DNA from: Gordius sp. MW1
Lineage: Eukaryota > Nematomorpha > Gordioida > Gordea > Gordiidae
NCBI GenBank assembly: GCA_964036665.1
Contig: OZ038530.1
Coordinates: forward strand, 12,619,001-12,683,000
Length of the DNA stretch: 64,000 nt
Direction: 5' to 3'
Shown here: positions 21,907 to 35,307 of the stretch, one piece after another
Layout of the letters: the number at the start of each line of letters is the position of its first letter
How positions within the stretch are numbered: position 1 is the stretch's first letter
Program-made: the position numbers and the translations under genes
The notes under the pieces: generated by a model
What the model was told of the DNA's origin: nothing
Database searches by the model: none
Seen by the model: the letters and a program-made list of their open reading frames with translations, nothing else

Positions 21907-22197
21907 GTAGAATTTATTTCCAATAATGGTAATTTTGGATTGATGAAATGAGAGGGTGGAAATGGGTTTAGATATTTCGATTGTCCAGCAATCATTGTCA
22001 ATAAAAAAATAAAAATAAAAAATTACGAGGTAAAAGTAAAAAATTATATTTTGTTTTTATTAAATTTCAATTCACCTCACTTGTAATTTTTATTTTTTTT
22101 ATTGACAATGATTGCTGGACAATTGAAAATCTAAACCCATTTCCACCCTCTCATTTTATCAATCCAAAATTACCATTATTGGAAATCAATCCTACAA
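21907..22197. repeat. Large palindrome, repeat family C
   Basis: Two arms of about 110 bases are near-perfect inverted copies. The left arm runs TCCAATAATGGTAATTTTGG, then GAGAGGGTGGAAATGGG, then TGTCCAGCAATCATTGTC. The right arm reads the complement (GACAATGATTGCTGGACA, CCCATTTCCACCCTCTC, CCAAAATTACCATTATTGGA). About 60 AT-rich bases separate them. The right flank continues with AGGATTGGTATTACATAATT, which also recurs in 735-1112. This is a foldback-type non-autonomous element. Confidence 0.75.
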
Positions 22198-22680
22198 ATT
22201 TCAAAGGATTGGTATTACATAATTATATTATACATTAATTATTTTATTATATTTATTAAAACTGGTATTAGGACTAATTCTGTCATTAAGTTTTATTCAA
22301 GTGTAATTAACTTATGTCGAAATAACTGGCACCCATAAAACCTATATTATGTTTCTTATAATGTTTCCAAATGAAATGAATACTACAGTTGCTTAATATA
22401 TATTTTAAAATACATATATTTGCACTTTAAAAAAACCATTGTCCCACCAGTTATAATCAATTGATAGAATGATAGGTCATTTTAAGAATTGGCAAGCTTT
22501 TTAATAATATATGATATTTAATACTGAACCCTTAGCAAGGTAACCTAATTTGTAAGTTAATGGGGATATTATTTATAATTTACAGTTTTGGCCTCAATAA
22601 AGCGTTAAAGGAAGTGGTTTTCAAATTAGGTATTAAATATGTGTTAGCAATTTACTTTATAATTTATCACTATTGGTAGC

Positions 22681-25600
22681 ATGCATATAGCCAATTTATT
22701 AATTTTTATACTCAGTTTATTTAAAATTGGCATTCTTCAAAATCTTAATCATTCCTTTAATATAAGCATCAAAAATGTTGATGAAATTATAAACCAAACT
22801 ATAGATGAAGTCGAAACGATGGCAAAAGCCGAACTTAAAAATGTGCTCTTTATAAGTAAGAAACAAAGATCTTATATTATTGCAAATTGTTAAAATTAAT
22901 ATGTTACTACTTATCCAATTTTATTTAATCTTCAGAAACGGCAAATGGCTTTAGCGATAAGTTTGATATGAAAATTAAGATGGGATTTGTATCCGTTATG
23001 GCTTCTGTCAAAATCGCGGCCGCTTTAAAGTAATTTATATAATGATAATGTAATATATTATGTTCGATCATACTAATGTGGGTAAATTGCTCACTTTGGG
23101 ATTCTTTTTTTAATGAATATACGGGTAAAACACCTAAAGATATCATTCTAATTAAATCATATTTAAAAACTATATAAAAGCATTCAGCAGTAATGCTAGA
23201 AAATTTTATTTTATGAAAATATTTTATTAAAGTCTTAAATGTTCATCATTTAAAAAAATGTATTGTAAAAGGGTAATAATCTTTTAAAAAAGCACGCGAT
23301 TATATTTTATAAGGGTTGTAGTAGACTTTTTAATAAGGATAATGTGAATAAAAAGTTATTATACTTATATGATTTTTTGCCATTTAGAACCAGTGATATG
23401 AATAAAACCGAGGTAGCCCAAATGTTAAATACCATAGATCTGAATTCTACAATAATGGAATCCAATTGCCCCTACAAATCTCACGTCAGTACACCCGATC
23501 GTGCATGCAACAATTTTTATCGCGAAATTGATGGATATTGTAACAATCTTGCTCATCCCTATAGAGGCACTTCCCATTACCCTGCACAGCGATTTATATC
23601 AGCAGATTATGGAGATGGTGATTCCTTCATACAATTTTATTAATGCAAGTTATGTATGGGTTGTATATTAGGTATATAATCATAAGGCAAGCGATGATTA
23701 TACAACGTCAAACTTAAAAATAAACATAAACATCCTATTACTTATTCCGTTTATTTATTCTAGGATCCCCACTTACACATAATTTCTATAATATAAGCCC
23801 GATAATTTACACATATGCTTTATAGGTATACTATCACCATCTTAAAACATTAGGACAATGTGAAAATTATGCGATTAAGTAAACAATTACGTTTCGTCAG
23901 TTATCAGAATTCAAAAACATACACTTTTTTCGCTCACAATTTTACACAATTGGGAATTTAATTAAGTGATAAGAGGCTGATTTAATGAATTCACCCGTAG
24001 TCTTTTTTGAAAAATTAAAAGTTTCATATAGACAAATGATCATTTGCCTTATTTTAAGGATAGTATAATTTGCTTTATGCCTTTATAAAACTTTAAATGT
24101 ATATCAGTCTATTTAAGGCATAGTAAACTCGATCAAATATAAGACAATCTAATATTGCAAGGACGTTAAATTTGCAAATTTTGATAAACCTATTTGTCAT
24201 CAAATCATTGTCTTTTCCAATGCCATTAAGAAGTTTCAATATCGCCTTGCCAAATTAAATAGATGAAACTGGCTATTTGAAGAATATTAAAACAGCCATA
24301 TCTGGTCATAGAATGTGTAGTTTGCTTTAGGATTATAAAAGCTAAACAATGCTAGGTTGTGTAAATATTGTTATTTTTTAATAAAGTAGAGCGACTTATA
24401 TATTTTTCTGTATACAGGCTTAACGGATCCAAGATTAGCTAGGGACGACCAGCCTCTCCCGAATCCTAGAATGATAAGTACGATGTCCTTACCCGATGCG
24501 CCGATATCAAACCCTATGTTTTCTAACATGGTCATGGTATTTGGTCAATTACTCGACCACGAACTAGTACTAGCATCAAGCCCTACAGGTAAGCTTTATT
24601 ATGGCTGATTTAAATAATATTTGTCTATCGCTAAATAATGCCTTGCAATGATAATGGTTGTTGATCGCCAAAACTGTAATCTTTTAAGTGATTCGAATAA
24701 AAAAAAACTACGATATTCTTAGAAGAGCAACTGTAATTTTTACTATTAAACTTATGGCTCTTAGGAACTTTATGAAATTAGTGTAATTAATCACAAAATG
24801 TAATATGCAATTTATCAATATTTTAAATGTATCAGGTTTCAAATTTGGTCGCCTTAAATGTTGCTTAGAAGAAAATAGCCGGAATCCTTTGTGTTTTGCC
24901 ATGAGCATCTTAGCAAACGATTCATTTTTTTCTGCATACGCTACCAATTGTATGGAGGTTGTAAGATCTCTACCCACCATAGCCCCTGATTGTCGTCTAG
25001 GTAACATTTATTATCCGTTAAAACCTAATTATAATAGATTTTGCATATTTATATCAATGAAAAGACCTTCGATTTAGCTTTTAAATATTTTTACTTTGTT
25101 ACTTAACAGATTGTAAATAAATGCATCATTTATATTAATTAATAAATAACGCATATTCAAAATTTTATATATTATTGCACTTTTTGAACGTACGTACTCT
25201 TATTGTGAATGTTGAAAATATTGTATATAGCTTTGTGCCAGCTCTGTTAATAATATTAAGTGCTATGCACTTTAACCATGGGCTTAGCCTGGATTTGAAT
25301 TCGAGGTGGGCAATAATGATTTAGGGATGAGCAAAATAATGATTTTTTTAAATTTTAGCCATATTTATATCAAATTCTAAAGAATTATGGATTTAGAGAG
25401 GGCAGCCGCCCATCCCTGCCTCCCCCTGGCTATGCTCATGAATTTAACATTTAACTTTATTTAAAGTATTATACTGGCACATACCTTGGATAACTAAAAT
25501 ATTTTATTATCTTTTAAATAAGGCATACGAAATCAAAATAACGAAGTTACATCATATATCGACGGATCTCCTGTGTATGGTTCGACTTTAGAAGCAGCTC

Positions 25601-28600
25601 ACAGACTGCGTACATTTGAACAAGGTATAAATTAATTAATTAATGTTTCTTTAATTTATATTATCATTATACAAGGTTTACTCAAAATGCAGCAACATCC
25701 AAATAGCAGGCATTTCAAACCATTTATGCCAATATCAAATATTTCCTTCTCTGAACAATGCGCCAACAGAACGGGACGCTTCAAATGTTTTGCTTCGGGT
25801 AATATTGAATGCTTCTACTTTATAAGGGTTCCTCTAGAATCCTTGGGGGGGGGGCGACATTTTCTCTTACATTATCTGAAGCAAACCCTGTATTACATTG
25901 GTAATTTTTAAAAACTGCCTATATACATCACCTATTTTTTATAATTTAACTAAATTCTATAATTAATAAATTGTACACACCATACGAAAGCTTTTCGATT
26001 CATAAATTTTGTGCGCCACAAATATAAATTTAATCTAACATAACATTACTAATTGCAGTTGTTTATTAAAAGTTATATAACGACATTTAAACATGCTACG
26101 AGTCTTAATTTTACAATTGCTTGTTATAGGTTGTGACTATTTACATTTATCCTGTTGTGTGTGGATTCATTACACTTCACCACCCTGTAACCCACTCTTC
26201 CCTCTCCCTCCTTGTATTATAAATATGACGCTGTCCCCTTTTTATACGATACATACATAGACTAATAGACTGCTCATTCCCTTTTAAAAAGTTTCCCCAT
26301 TTTGGCAGCCATTTTGATAAATGAAACATGAATTTTGGCCAATTTATATAGTTTGATAAATTTTTAAAATTGCTATATTGATTAAAATGGGTTGTTTCAT
26401 GTTATAAGATCAATGATTATTGTCTAATGCAATCCATCGCTATACAAACTCTACTTCACTTATTAAAATGGCGGTTGTTTTAGGCAACACTTTTGATGCG
26501 TGAATATATAAGAGATGAGCAGTCTATAAGTTTATGGATACATATTACACTCTCCTCTTTCCGTACGATAATTATATAATACTTTCTTCTCCTTACAACT
26601 GTTACCGTACATTAATTATTACCATCGCTTTGTGAGTTGTAGCAGAAACCAGATGGGGAAAAACACAGATAAAATATCTATCACACTAACATTTTATAAT
26701 TCAGGGTGTCCCATTTAAATCACATTACTTATTTCTTCGTGATTATCGCGATATTTCATATTATCTATGCATGACGTTTTCGGGTAATATTATTAAAATA
26801 CGTTAGGGAATTAAAATGCATGTAAGATTAAAAGATAACAACATTTATTTGATTGGTAATCAATTCCCTTTGTGTAATAATTTTTTTAGTTTGATTATTT
26901 TCCACTTTTTAACCTTTTTGTGATTTGCTAATCACATAATTAAAATTATATCGTATTTTGCGTTAGATATTCAAACAAATATTACCTTAATATATACGTA
27001 CTAATATTGATTTTCACCATTCTAACCTTATGTCATTCTAATAAATTTGAAAATGTAGGTATTATATAAAACAAAATTCTCATTACAATGTACAAATTCA
27101 ATTTGTCTTTATTAAGGTGATGAACGGGCAAATGAAAACACATTGCTCATCGTAATACATACGTTATTTGCCCGAGAACACAATCGATTGGCAAGAGCTT
27201 TAGCTAAGGCTAATCCGCAATGGGGTGATGAAAAAATGTAACATCGATCATGGTCATTTCGCTATTATTTATATAAAATGTTTAATATATTTTATTCACG
27301 TTTCTACATGTTGTATGAATTAAAATTTAGTGGCTAGCAAGCCAATAATTATTAGTAAGCCTTATTTATAGGCAAGCACTATAAGATTGACACGTTATTT
27401 AAGTGGTATATTATGACTTTTTAGTTATCAACAAGCACGAAGAATTGTAGCCGCCGAAATCCAGCACATAACTTACTATGAGTTTTTGCCCATTGTAATT
27501 GGACCAGCCAAAATGGAAAAATATAGGCTTAATTTAAGGCGAGAAGGCTACTTTAATGAATACAACCCTGATATAGATGCCACTATTGACCAGGGTTTCT
27601 CAACAGCCGCTTTTCGGTTTGGTCATAGCTTAATCAAGTATATTTATAAAAATCATCATTATATTAACACCTATTTTACGTGTATATTGATGAGCACTGT
27701 TTGATGTTGAAAAGTTATTTCTTACAAATATAAGTTTAATAAAACATTATTAGCATTTATTACAGAATGTTATCACGTACTAAGGGGCTATTTAAAATAT
27801 CAAAAGAACTTCAATACTAAAACTATCAAGAAATAGTGTGCTATTGAATTGAACCCAACGACTCATATTTAAATATATTTTTTCTTAAACTTATCATGCT
27901 AAACCAATCCATTTAATCACCATATTTTTTGTAACTTTTAAGCAAAATTTTGTGGAGAAGTTAAAAAAAAGCTTTAATCTTTACATTCCCCTCTGACTTC
28001 GCTTTCATTTATTTGGACATTTTCGAACTTAATTGTTATAATAGACATACATACATATAGATAACTTGAACAGAAATCAACTAAATTATTTGCATAGTTA
28101 GTTAATAAAGCTATTTTTATATTGTATATTCTAATGTTGGGGCCTGTGAGGGGTAGGTTGACAAAAAGACTAAACTCTAATTTCCTAAACTCTATTTTGG
28201 TTTATTAATGTAAATAAACTTAGCAATTATAAAAGACATGGGCGTAGCCAGGGGGGGGGGCAGGGAGGAGCGGCTGCCTGATCCAAAATTATGGCCAAGA
28301 TTTCAAAAAATGATCATTTTCCCTCCCTAAATCATTATTGCCCCTTTCTAATTATAATGCTGGCTGCCCATGAAAAACGATATTCGTATGTAGAATATAA
28401 TAATATAAAACCTCCTAATATTTTTAAAAATGGTACTGGCACCGACTAATCATCATTAATATATTCATTTACAAATTTTAAATAGAAAATACCAATACTT
28501 CTAACTTCTATGATATCGGCAGAACATCTAAAGCAACGTTTATTAATTTGTATTAATTATTAAATATTTCAGATAATACAAATTTATTTTTACTTTTAGC

Positions 28601-31600
28601 AAAGACATGTTTAAACAGGATGAAGCGGGACGCGACATGGGATCTTTGTCTTTGCGTCGAGATTTTTTTCAGCCCCAACACGTCTATCAAACGAATTACA
28701 TAGATGGGATGGATCCGATCGTGAGGGGTATTTACCGTCAAAATTCCCAACGTATGGATAATCACATCGTTGAAGATGTCAGGAACCATTTATTTAAAAA
28801 TCCGTCCGAACCTTTTGGTACGAGCTAATATTGTTTTGTATTTGATTATTGGCCTTCTTTATATATAGATGAGGTTGGATAAATCACGCCCTGTTCATGT
28901 TTTTGTGCAAAAGGCATTAAAATTAATATGTAATTCATATATTTGCCAGAATTCTCAGTGAGCTATTTAAAATTCAGCTACGTTTTAATAATTATACCCC
29001 CAAACTAGACTTGGGTTGGGTTTATGTAAAAATTTAAAACTAATTCAGGCTCACTCGAGTATGAGTTTACTTCTTCTTACATCGCTAATAAATTTAACAT
29101 TAAAAATATAATGTGAGATCTGCACGGGCAGGCCCGGCCCGCGGACGGGCCTAAAAGCCCGGCCCGCGGGCGGGTATGGACGGGCTTTGTATCATAAAAA
29201 TTTTAACGGCCGGGCCCGGACGGGCTTAACATTTAATGGAACGGGCTCGGGCGGGCCTGAGATTTTTTTAACGGGCTTGAACGGGCCTGACATTTTATAA
29301 ACGGGCTTGAACGGGCTAGAGATTATATAAACGGCAATGGAATTACAAAGGTCGTTAAAATTCAGACAATTATATAAATATATGATTTTTATTAAATATA
29401 TAGATTATTAATTGCTTGATGTTTTTAACCGCTAATTTTTGTGGATCCTTTAACATTCATACTTTTTTTAAGCGCTAAATTTGGCTTATTATTCTATTTG
29501 CCATAGATTTTTGTTTACACAATCTAAGATTATAGCTTCGTATATTCTTTTATAAGTAAGTTCAATTACTTAGTTACAATGCACCAAAATCTTTGTTTTC
29601 AATTTTATCACAAATTTTACTGGTATAATTATTATTAGGGCCATATAATTTAATGAATATTTTTGTTCTAATTTAAAACTTAGGTGTATTAACTGATATA
29701 AATTAATCAAATTAATGTAAACTGTATATTGAAAGTTGAATATACTCATGTAATTTTATTAAAGTATTATAAATTATTGGTAATACTGAATTCGAACTTC
29801 TTAGGTCTGTTAACTTATATTAGTCAAATAAAAGTTAATTGTTGAGATATTCCCCTGTAATTTTTTAAAGTAATTTAATGGTAGTACTACATTGAATTTT
29901 TTAGGTGTATTAACTGCATATAATTGATGATTTATTATTTTTACATGATAATTATTGATGTTTTTTTACGAATATGTCATAAAATAAAATTTTGTGAAAT
30001 TTTTGATGGGGCCGGGCGCGAAGTTCTTTTAAAAAAATCTTAACGTGCTTGGGCGGGCCTGACGTTTTTCAAACGGGTACGAACGGGCCTGAAAAATTTA
30101 CGGACAGGCTCGGACGGGCCCTAAAAAATTAACGGACGGGCTCGGACGGGCCTGAAGTGTTGAAAAAAAATTACGGGCGGGCTCGGACGGGCCTTGAAGT
30201 TTTGAAAACGGCTATGGGCGGGCCGACCTTCTGAAAAGGGCCCGTTGCAGATCTCTAATGTGAATAACATGAATATTCTGTATTTAGTTAATGCTTTTAA
30301 CTCTTTACTTTGCTATTGCCCTACAGATGTTTAATTTACCCCTCGAACTAGGGTTGTGAATAATTTGCATTACTCTGGATTAAACCCGGATGTTTGCTTA
30401 TATAAATTTTGCCTTTTAATTTAAACTGCTTTTAAAAACTATAGATGGGCTTTGGCTCAAATAAACTCACCGGTTACAATTTCTGTCATTTTTTGATTTT
30501 AAAGTTCTCATATTTAAAGGGATGGATTTGATGTCCTTAAATTTACTGAGAGGAAGAGAGCACGGAGTGCCTGGTTATACCAAATGGCGTCAGTATTGTG
30601 GCCTAACTCCCATAAATGAATGGGAAGACCTTATTCCATACATGCAATCAGGAGCAGTAGAGAGGCTAAAGATGGCTTACAAGTTTTCAATTTTAAAAAT
30701 GTTATAAATATAAGCAAAAATATCTTGATTGTGAAAGTACTTAAGCGTCTGAATAAAAACATAATAAAAGAAATAATATAATTTTAAATTAAATTTATCA
30801 TTTTATGATAGCTTTTTATAAATGATTTAAAATTAAAATGTCTAACCAAGTTCTTTGAATTATCACCGCTATAATTCGTTTCCTAAAATTTATATTTGAA
30901 AATACTTTTTAGCACAAATATAATACATAGCTGAGGTTCGCCCGTAGTTTGTTGTTTATACATGTTATTCTCAGCATTAATATAGGTAACTATTTATTAA
31001 TATTTAAATAATCTATAGTTATATACAAAGATATTGCGTATCTACCTTCGATAAATAATTGATATTTTCAAATGTTAGGTGACTTCTTTTATAAAAATCG
31101 TTATAAACAATCCTTAACTCCAATTCTGCGATTATCACTTTTGTGCTTTCTTGAACCACAAGTATCATAAATAACATTATAAACACTTCTAAATAAAATT
31201 TATTTTTTATGCAACAGGCACGTGGATGACATTGACCTGTTTATTGGGGGTGTGTCGGAGAAAAGTATTTCATTCAGAGGTGGGATTTTGGGGGCTGTTT
31301 TTTCCTGTATACTTGGACAGCAATTTCACAATTTAAGGTACGGAGACCGGTTTTGGTATGAAAACGGCAACCGAACCAACGTCATTAACCATGCTTTCAC
31401 ACCGAGTAATTAAAATAATTATTAAAAATTAAAAAAATAATGCTAAGTTATTAAGTCTGCTGAAATTCATGTTTGCTACATTAATGTTCAGAATTCATAA
31501 AATATTTATTAAATAAACATTAATTGATTTTAACAGGTCAATTAAAGGAATTACGGCGAACTACATTGGCAAAAGTGATCTGCGATAATTCCGACAGGAT

Positions 31601-32122
31601 CTATAGGGTTCCTCGTAATCTATTTATGAGTATTAGTGAAAGGTAAACATTACAAATAAATTGTTATCTTTTTCTTCTTTTTTATGTATTGGTCCCACAG
31701 TCGTAGTTTGTTTTGATAAGTTCCATCTTGATCGGGGGCCATGTCCGGATTTGATTTCTTAGTTTTCATAACTTTGTCTTGTCCTTTCCACATAATACGA
31801 GGTCGTCCTCTTCATCTCTTCTCCGGCACCTCCCTGTCCATTACTTTTCAATTTACATCATTTGTCCCTCTTTTTAGTATATGACCACACCATCTTAGCC
31901 GGTTTTCCTTATCAAGTTTGCCATAGGTTGAACACCCATTTTTGCCCGAGACAGTCATTCGTCATATGGTCGAGCTTAGTATACCCCAAGCTCTAACTGG
32001 TTTATATAAAATTTATTTAAATACGTGCCTAATTCATCACATGTTTTTACAAATTAATTAGAAATCCATATGTTACATGCAATTCGATCCGTAGCGTTGG
32101 TATGTTTGCTTGGAGAGAATAG
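22681..32122 (+). CDS. Secreted animal haem peroxidase (chorion peroxidase/peroxinectin-like), 14 exons
   Basis: Animal haem peroxidases oxidise substrates with H2O2 outside the cell, in eggshell or cuticle cross-linking, adhesion or defence. Exons: 22681-22855, 22936-23029, 23388-23617, 24418-24588, 24836-25000, 25523-25624, 25676-25798, 27117-27237, 27425-27637, 28600-28817, 30520-30682, 31218-31405, 31537-31642, 32062-32122. They total 2130 bases (709 residues) with all phases consistent. A hydrophobic N-terminus (LLIFILSLFKIGIL) is a likely signal peptide. Hallmarks: CNNLAHPYRG with ADYGDG; distal site GQLLDHE (Q210, D213, H214); CC and CFAM blocks; TSYIDGSPVYGS; GDERANENT (catalytic R357, haem-link E360); HTLFAREHNRLA; proximal H461 in FRFGHSLI; LNLLRGREHGVPGY; HVDDIDLFIGGVSE; GDRFWYENG; AKVICDNSD; and NPYVTCNSI near the end. 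Calcium/haem loop reads DHE instead of the usual DHD. An AATAAA lies near 32321. Confidence 0.95.
25277..25440. mobile_element. Family A MITE in a peroxidase intron
   Basis: Left end CATGGGCTTAGCCTGG, right end CCCTGGCTATGCTCATG. The interior has GTGGGCAATAATGATTTAGG and ATGGATTTAGAGAGGGCAGC. It ends 82 bases before the peroxidase exon at 25523. Confidence 0.7.
26256..26535. mobile_element. Family B element (ATAGACTGCTCAT ends)
   Basis: The left end CATAGACTAATAGACTGCTC and the right end GATGAGCAGTCTATAAG form an inverted repeat. The interior has CCCATTTTGGCAGCCATTTTG and AAAATGGCGGTTGTTTT. It is about 280 bases in a peroxidase intron and has no coding capacity. Closely related sequence is at 48090-48556. 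Confidence 0.75.
28237..28372. mobile_element. Family A MITE with internal deletion
   Basis: Left end CATGGGCGTAGCCAGGGGG, right end GCTGGCTGCCCATG (three bases lost from the terminal repeat). It is shorter than its relatives, and the left half of the interior is missing. Located in a peroxidase intron. Confidence 0.75.
29109..30263. mobile_element. GC-rich ACGGGC-repeat transposon (family D), ~1.14 kb
   Basis: The ends are inverted: GAGATCTGCACGGGCAGGCC on the left and GGGCCCGTTGCAGATCTC on the right. TAATGTGA occurs immediately at both borders (29109-29116 and 30256-30263), a target-site duplication of 6 to 8 bases depending on where the ends are drawn. Both terminal quarters (29117-29335 and 30005-30250) carry many diverged repeats of an ACGGGC-x-GGGCCTGA unit; the centre is ordinary AT-rich DNA. 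An 8-base duplication would suggest the hAT superfamily. It is non-autonomous and lies in the peroxidase intron before the exon at 30520. Confidence 0.75.
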
Positions 32123-33767
32123 TTACTATATGCATGACTCAAATGAATGTGCAAACAAGTTTTATGATCAAACTGAAATCATTATAATTTATAAATATTA
32201 TATTAATGTTGAACAACAATTATGTTTATATGGAAATGTATTTAATTTCTTTGTCTCTCACCTTAAAATTCTCATTGACGATTTAGAAAGCGAACAATAA
32301 TTTATATTGATAGTTGTACAAATAAACTTTACAGTTAAATGAATGTGATTTGTATATTTTAGAAGAAGAGCTTAATATGTATATGCGATTTTTAAATAAT
32401 GGGGGCGCTCTCGAGTTTCACCAAGTTAAAATTTTACAACCTGAGTTTCCCTTACAGGAATCATAACCCCAGCGAGGTCCGCCATAACTAAATACAAATA
32501 ACACCTAAAAACTGGTTAAGAATATAATAATTCTATAATATTGTACAACCCTCTACTAAAAAATGGTTTTATTAAGGAAACATCAAATTTTCTGTATTTG
32601 CCCATTTAAAAAATGTAACCAAATCTGAGCGAACTCAAAATAATTTGTTGCTTTTATTAATTTCGGATCAGAGCTTTGTTTTCATAATACATATTCTCCA
32701 TAATTCTTAATAATAAATTCCATATGCTACATAGTAGGTATCTAGTGAATATAATTAAAGTATTAAGATTTATAGCTATGTTACCTAAAGTTTATGATTA
32801 AAAACGAGGGTAATTAGTATGGAATAGTTTTAAATTTTTATGATTTTTTATTACTTTTCTCTTTTTACAATGTCGAAAAGCCAAAATTATCAAACACGGA
32901 TGTGGTAAAACATAACTATTAGTGACGCATGATGATATATAAAATTTGTGTATAATAATATTACATTTCATCGTCATAAAATATACTAACGAAAAAATCA
33001 AAAATAAAATTCATCAGCTTATGCTTTTACAAATAAACACATCCGCATACGCGACAGCAATATATAAACATTTGTAAAGAGTCCTGCTAATTGAAGATTG
33101 CCAACAAAAGGCTTCAATTGTCTACAATTTCAAAAAAAAATATATATTAATAATCGGTGTTGTTCTCGATTTCTTCAGGTTTATTTGGCATGACTGATCT
33201 GCCCTTTAAAATTCCTGTCTGCAAAGATAGGCGAAAAACCTAGAAATAATATTGTTTAGGCGCATTATCATGCAAAAGAATACTATTAATCTCATTTTTA
33301 ATTAACAATATCATTGATTATTTCATTGGATAAATGGTAATTTAGACTTATCCCGCGATATTTGATCAAATTATCATTTTGTCGACGGGTCGAGCTTGAC
33401 CCAGGTCTTATATTTAGATGTCTAGGCCAAGCCGGTGGTTTTAAAATTTGAGGCCCAGGCCAGTATTTGATTTAGGTCAAAAAGTTATTACAACATTGAA
33501 TAGTAAATGAGATCTAAAAGATCAAGAAAGTTTGAGATGATAGCGAGCATGCTAAGTTAGATATAAAAATCCGTCGGGTCCATCTAAAATCAAACATCCT
33601 ATTATTTTTAAATTAATTTAAGCAAATTTATTGATATCTTTGTTTTCCGATATATAAGTTATACATTTAAAAAAGTTAAATTACAAATTTTATCAGTATT
33701 TAAAATACAGAATTGCAATAATGTATAAAACCTTTAACGTATAGCATTTCGCTTGAGCATTTAACAC

Positions 33768-33938
33768 CATGGGCGTAGCCAGGGAGTGGCAGGGAGGGGC
33801 AGCTGCCCCCTTTAAGTTCAGAAATTTGTAAAAATTTAATATAATTATGGGTTAAATTTCAAAAAATTACTATTTTGCCTCTCCCTAAAGCACTAATGCC
33901 CCCCCCCTTCACTAATTCCAATTCTGGCTACGCCCATG
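33768..33938. mobile_element. Family A MITE, well preserved
   Basis: Left end CATGGGCGTAGCCAGGGAG, right end TTCTGGCTACGCCCATG. The interior has the family's AGGGGCAGCTGCCCCC near the left and ACTAATTCCAATTCTGGC near the right. Confidence 0.8.
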
Positions 33939-34292
33939 CTTAACACCTTGATCAGGGCAGTTAGTTTCTAATAAAACTGATTTATTGAAAAACTTTGTAA
34001 GATACCCCTATTGAACATATGCTTCGAAATGTATGGGTGGAATTTGAGATAACCTCTCACACAAATTAACTTAATTAAGAGTTTCGTCGACCCAGATACA
34101 TTTCCTATAATAAATGTGTTTTCTTTTTTTTCACGCCTAAAAAAGTAGTCTATAATACTGCTAGAATAGCTAACCAAAATGTATGGGATGGAACATGGAA
34201 GGGGGAAGAGAGTATATAAAACTGTTAACTCCTAAAAGTATACTGCATATGCATATATCTCGGCCCGATTGTACATTGAATTTCAAAAAGAT

Positions 34293-34393
34293 CATGGGCG
34301 TAGCCAAGGCGTTAAATTAATTTTTTCTTATAAATTTAACAAAAAATTTCAAAAAATCATCATTTTATTCTTACCTTGATTATCATCAATATT
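34293..34393. mobile_element. Degraded family A MITE
   Basis: Left end CATGGGCGTAGCCAAGG and the interior AAAATTTCAAAAAATCATCA remain. The G and C tracts and the right terminal repeat are lost. Confidence 0.5.
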
Positions 34394-35307
34394 ATTCAAC
34401 CTTAGGTTTTTATTTTTTTCTATATATCATTAAATTTTAATCTTCAAAATTAACATCAACATTCGCAATTTTTGACTAATTTTCTTAATTGCAGAGACTT
34501 TCGATCAAAATTTAATTAATATAATTAATAAATAATTTCGATTCCGGGGCAATCAAGTAATTATAGCCAATAATTTGGCAATTTATATATTAATTTAAAG
34601 TATTTAGTTATGTCTTATTTGTATGTATAGCAATGATATACCTATATTATTGATAATAATTTGAAAGGGAATTATATGGTAAAGGGAGAAAGATACACAC
34701 GCTTTTCTTAACACATTCTTCAGTGTAGACGCATTGAAAAATTGATTTATCAGATTAATAACCCTAATCCATAGTTTTTAATCTCCAAATTCCTATCTAA
34801 TATTCTACAAAAGGTAAATAAATGATCATTCGATTCGTGTTAATTAAGATTAAGAGCTTTTTCATATTTAACGGGGATAATATATTAATATTTTGAATAG
34901 ATTGCATTTTATACTAAAAATATTTGCTAAACTTTATTCTAAAGTCACTTATAAAGCTAAAAATAACGAATGTGAAGAATTTATGAACAAAAAGATCGAT
35001 ATGGATATTTGAACATTTTATTTATAAATTTAATAAATTAAATTCGCAAAAAACGTTTAAATTTTATGAACGATTATATAAAAAATGCATTAAACTTTCC
35101 TTAAAGTCCATGTTTATTTTATTGCATTTTGAGGGGAAAAATTTTTCACCTTGGATTATTGAATAGATTGCCCAACTTCTAGCAATTGTCCCTAATGAGA
35201 TTGAACAAATTTATCATTTATAACAAATTTAAGATAAGGTAGGTATTATTATGTTGTTTTATAATTCTGTAGCGCTTTTTATAACAAAAACATATTACTA
35301 CCTGTTA

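Larger units (their letters stand above)
21026..22680. other. Intergenic region between CHDH and peroxidase
   Basis: Apart from the family A MITE (21445-21617) and the palindromic element (21907-22197), this is AT-rich spacer. An AATAAA at about 21379 is a plausible polyadenylation signal for CHDH. The peroxidase promoter must lie near the right end, but no specific site can be named. Confidence 0.5.

Noticed and set aside
24708-25007. 99-codon minus-strand open frame
   Set aside because: It is antisense to the peroxidase exon at 24836-25000.
32370-32466. Open stretch after the peroxidase (reads EEELNMYMRF..LQES then stop) as an alternative last exon
   Set aside because: Its phase does not fit the phase-2 donor at 31643, while the exon at 32062 fits exactly and supplies the expected NPYVTCNSI ending.
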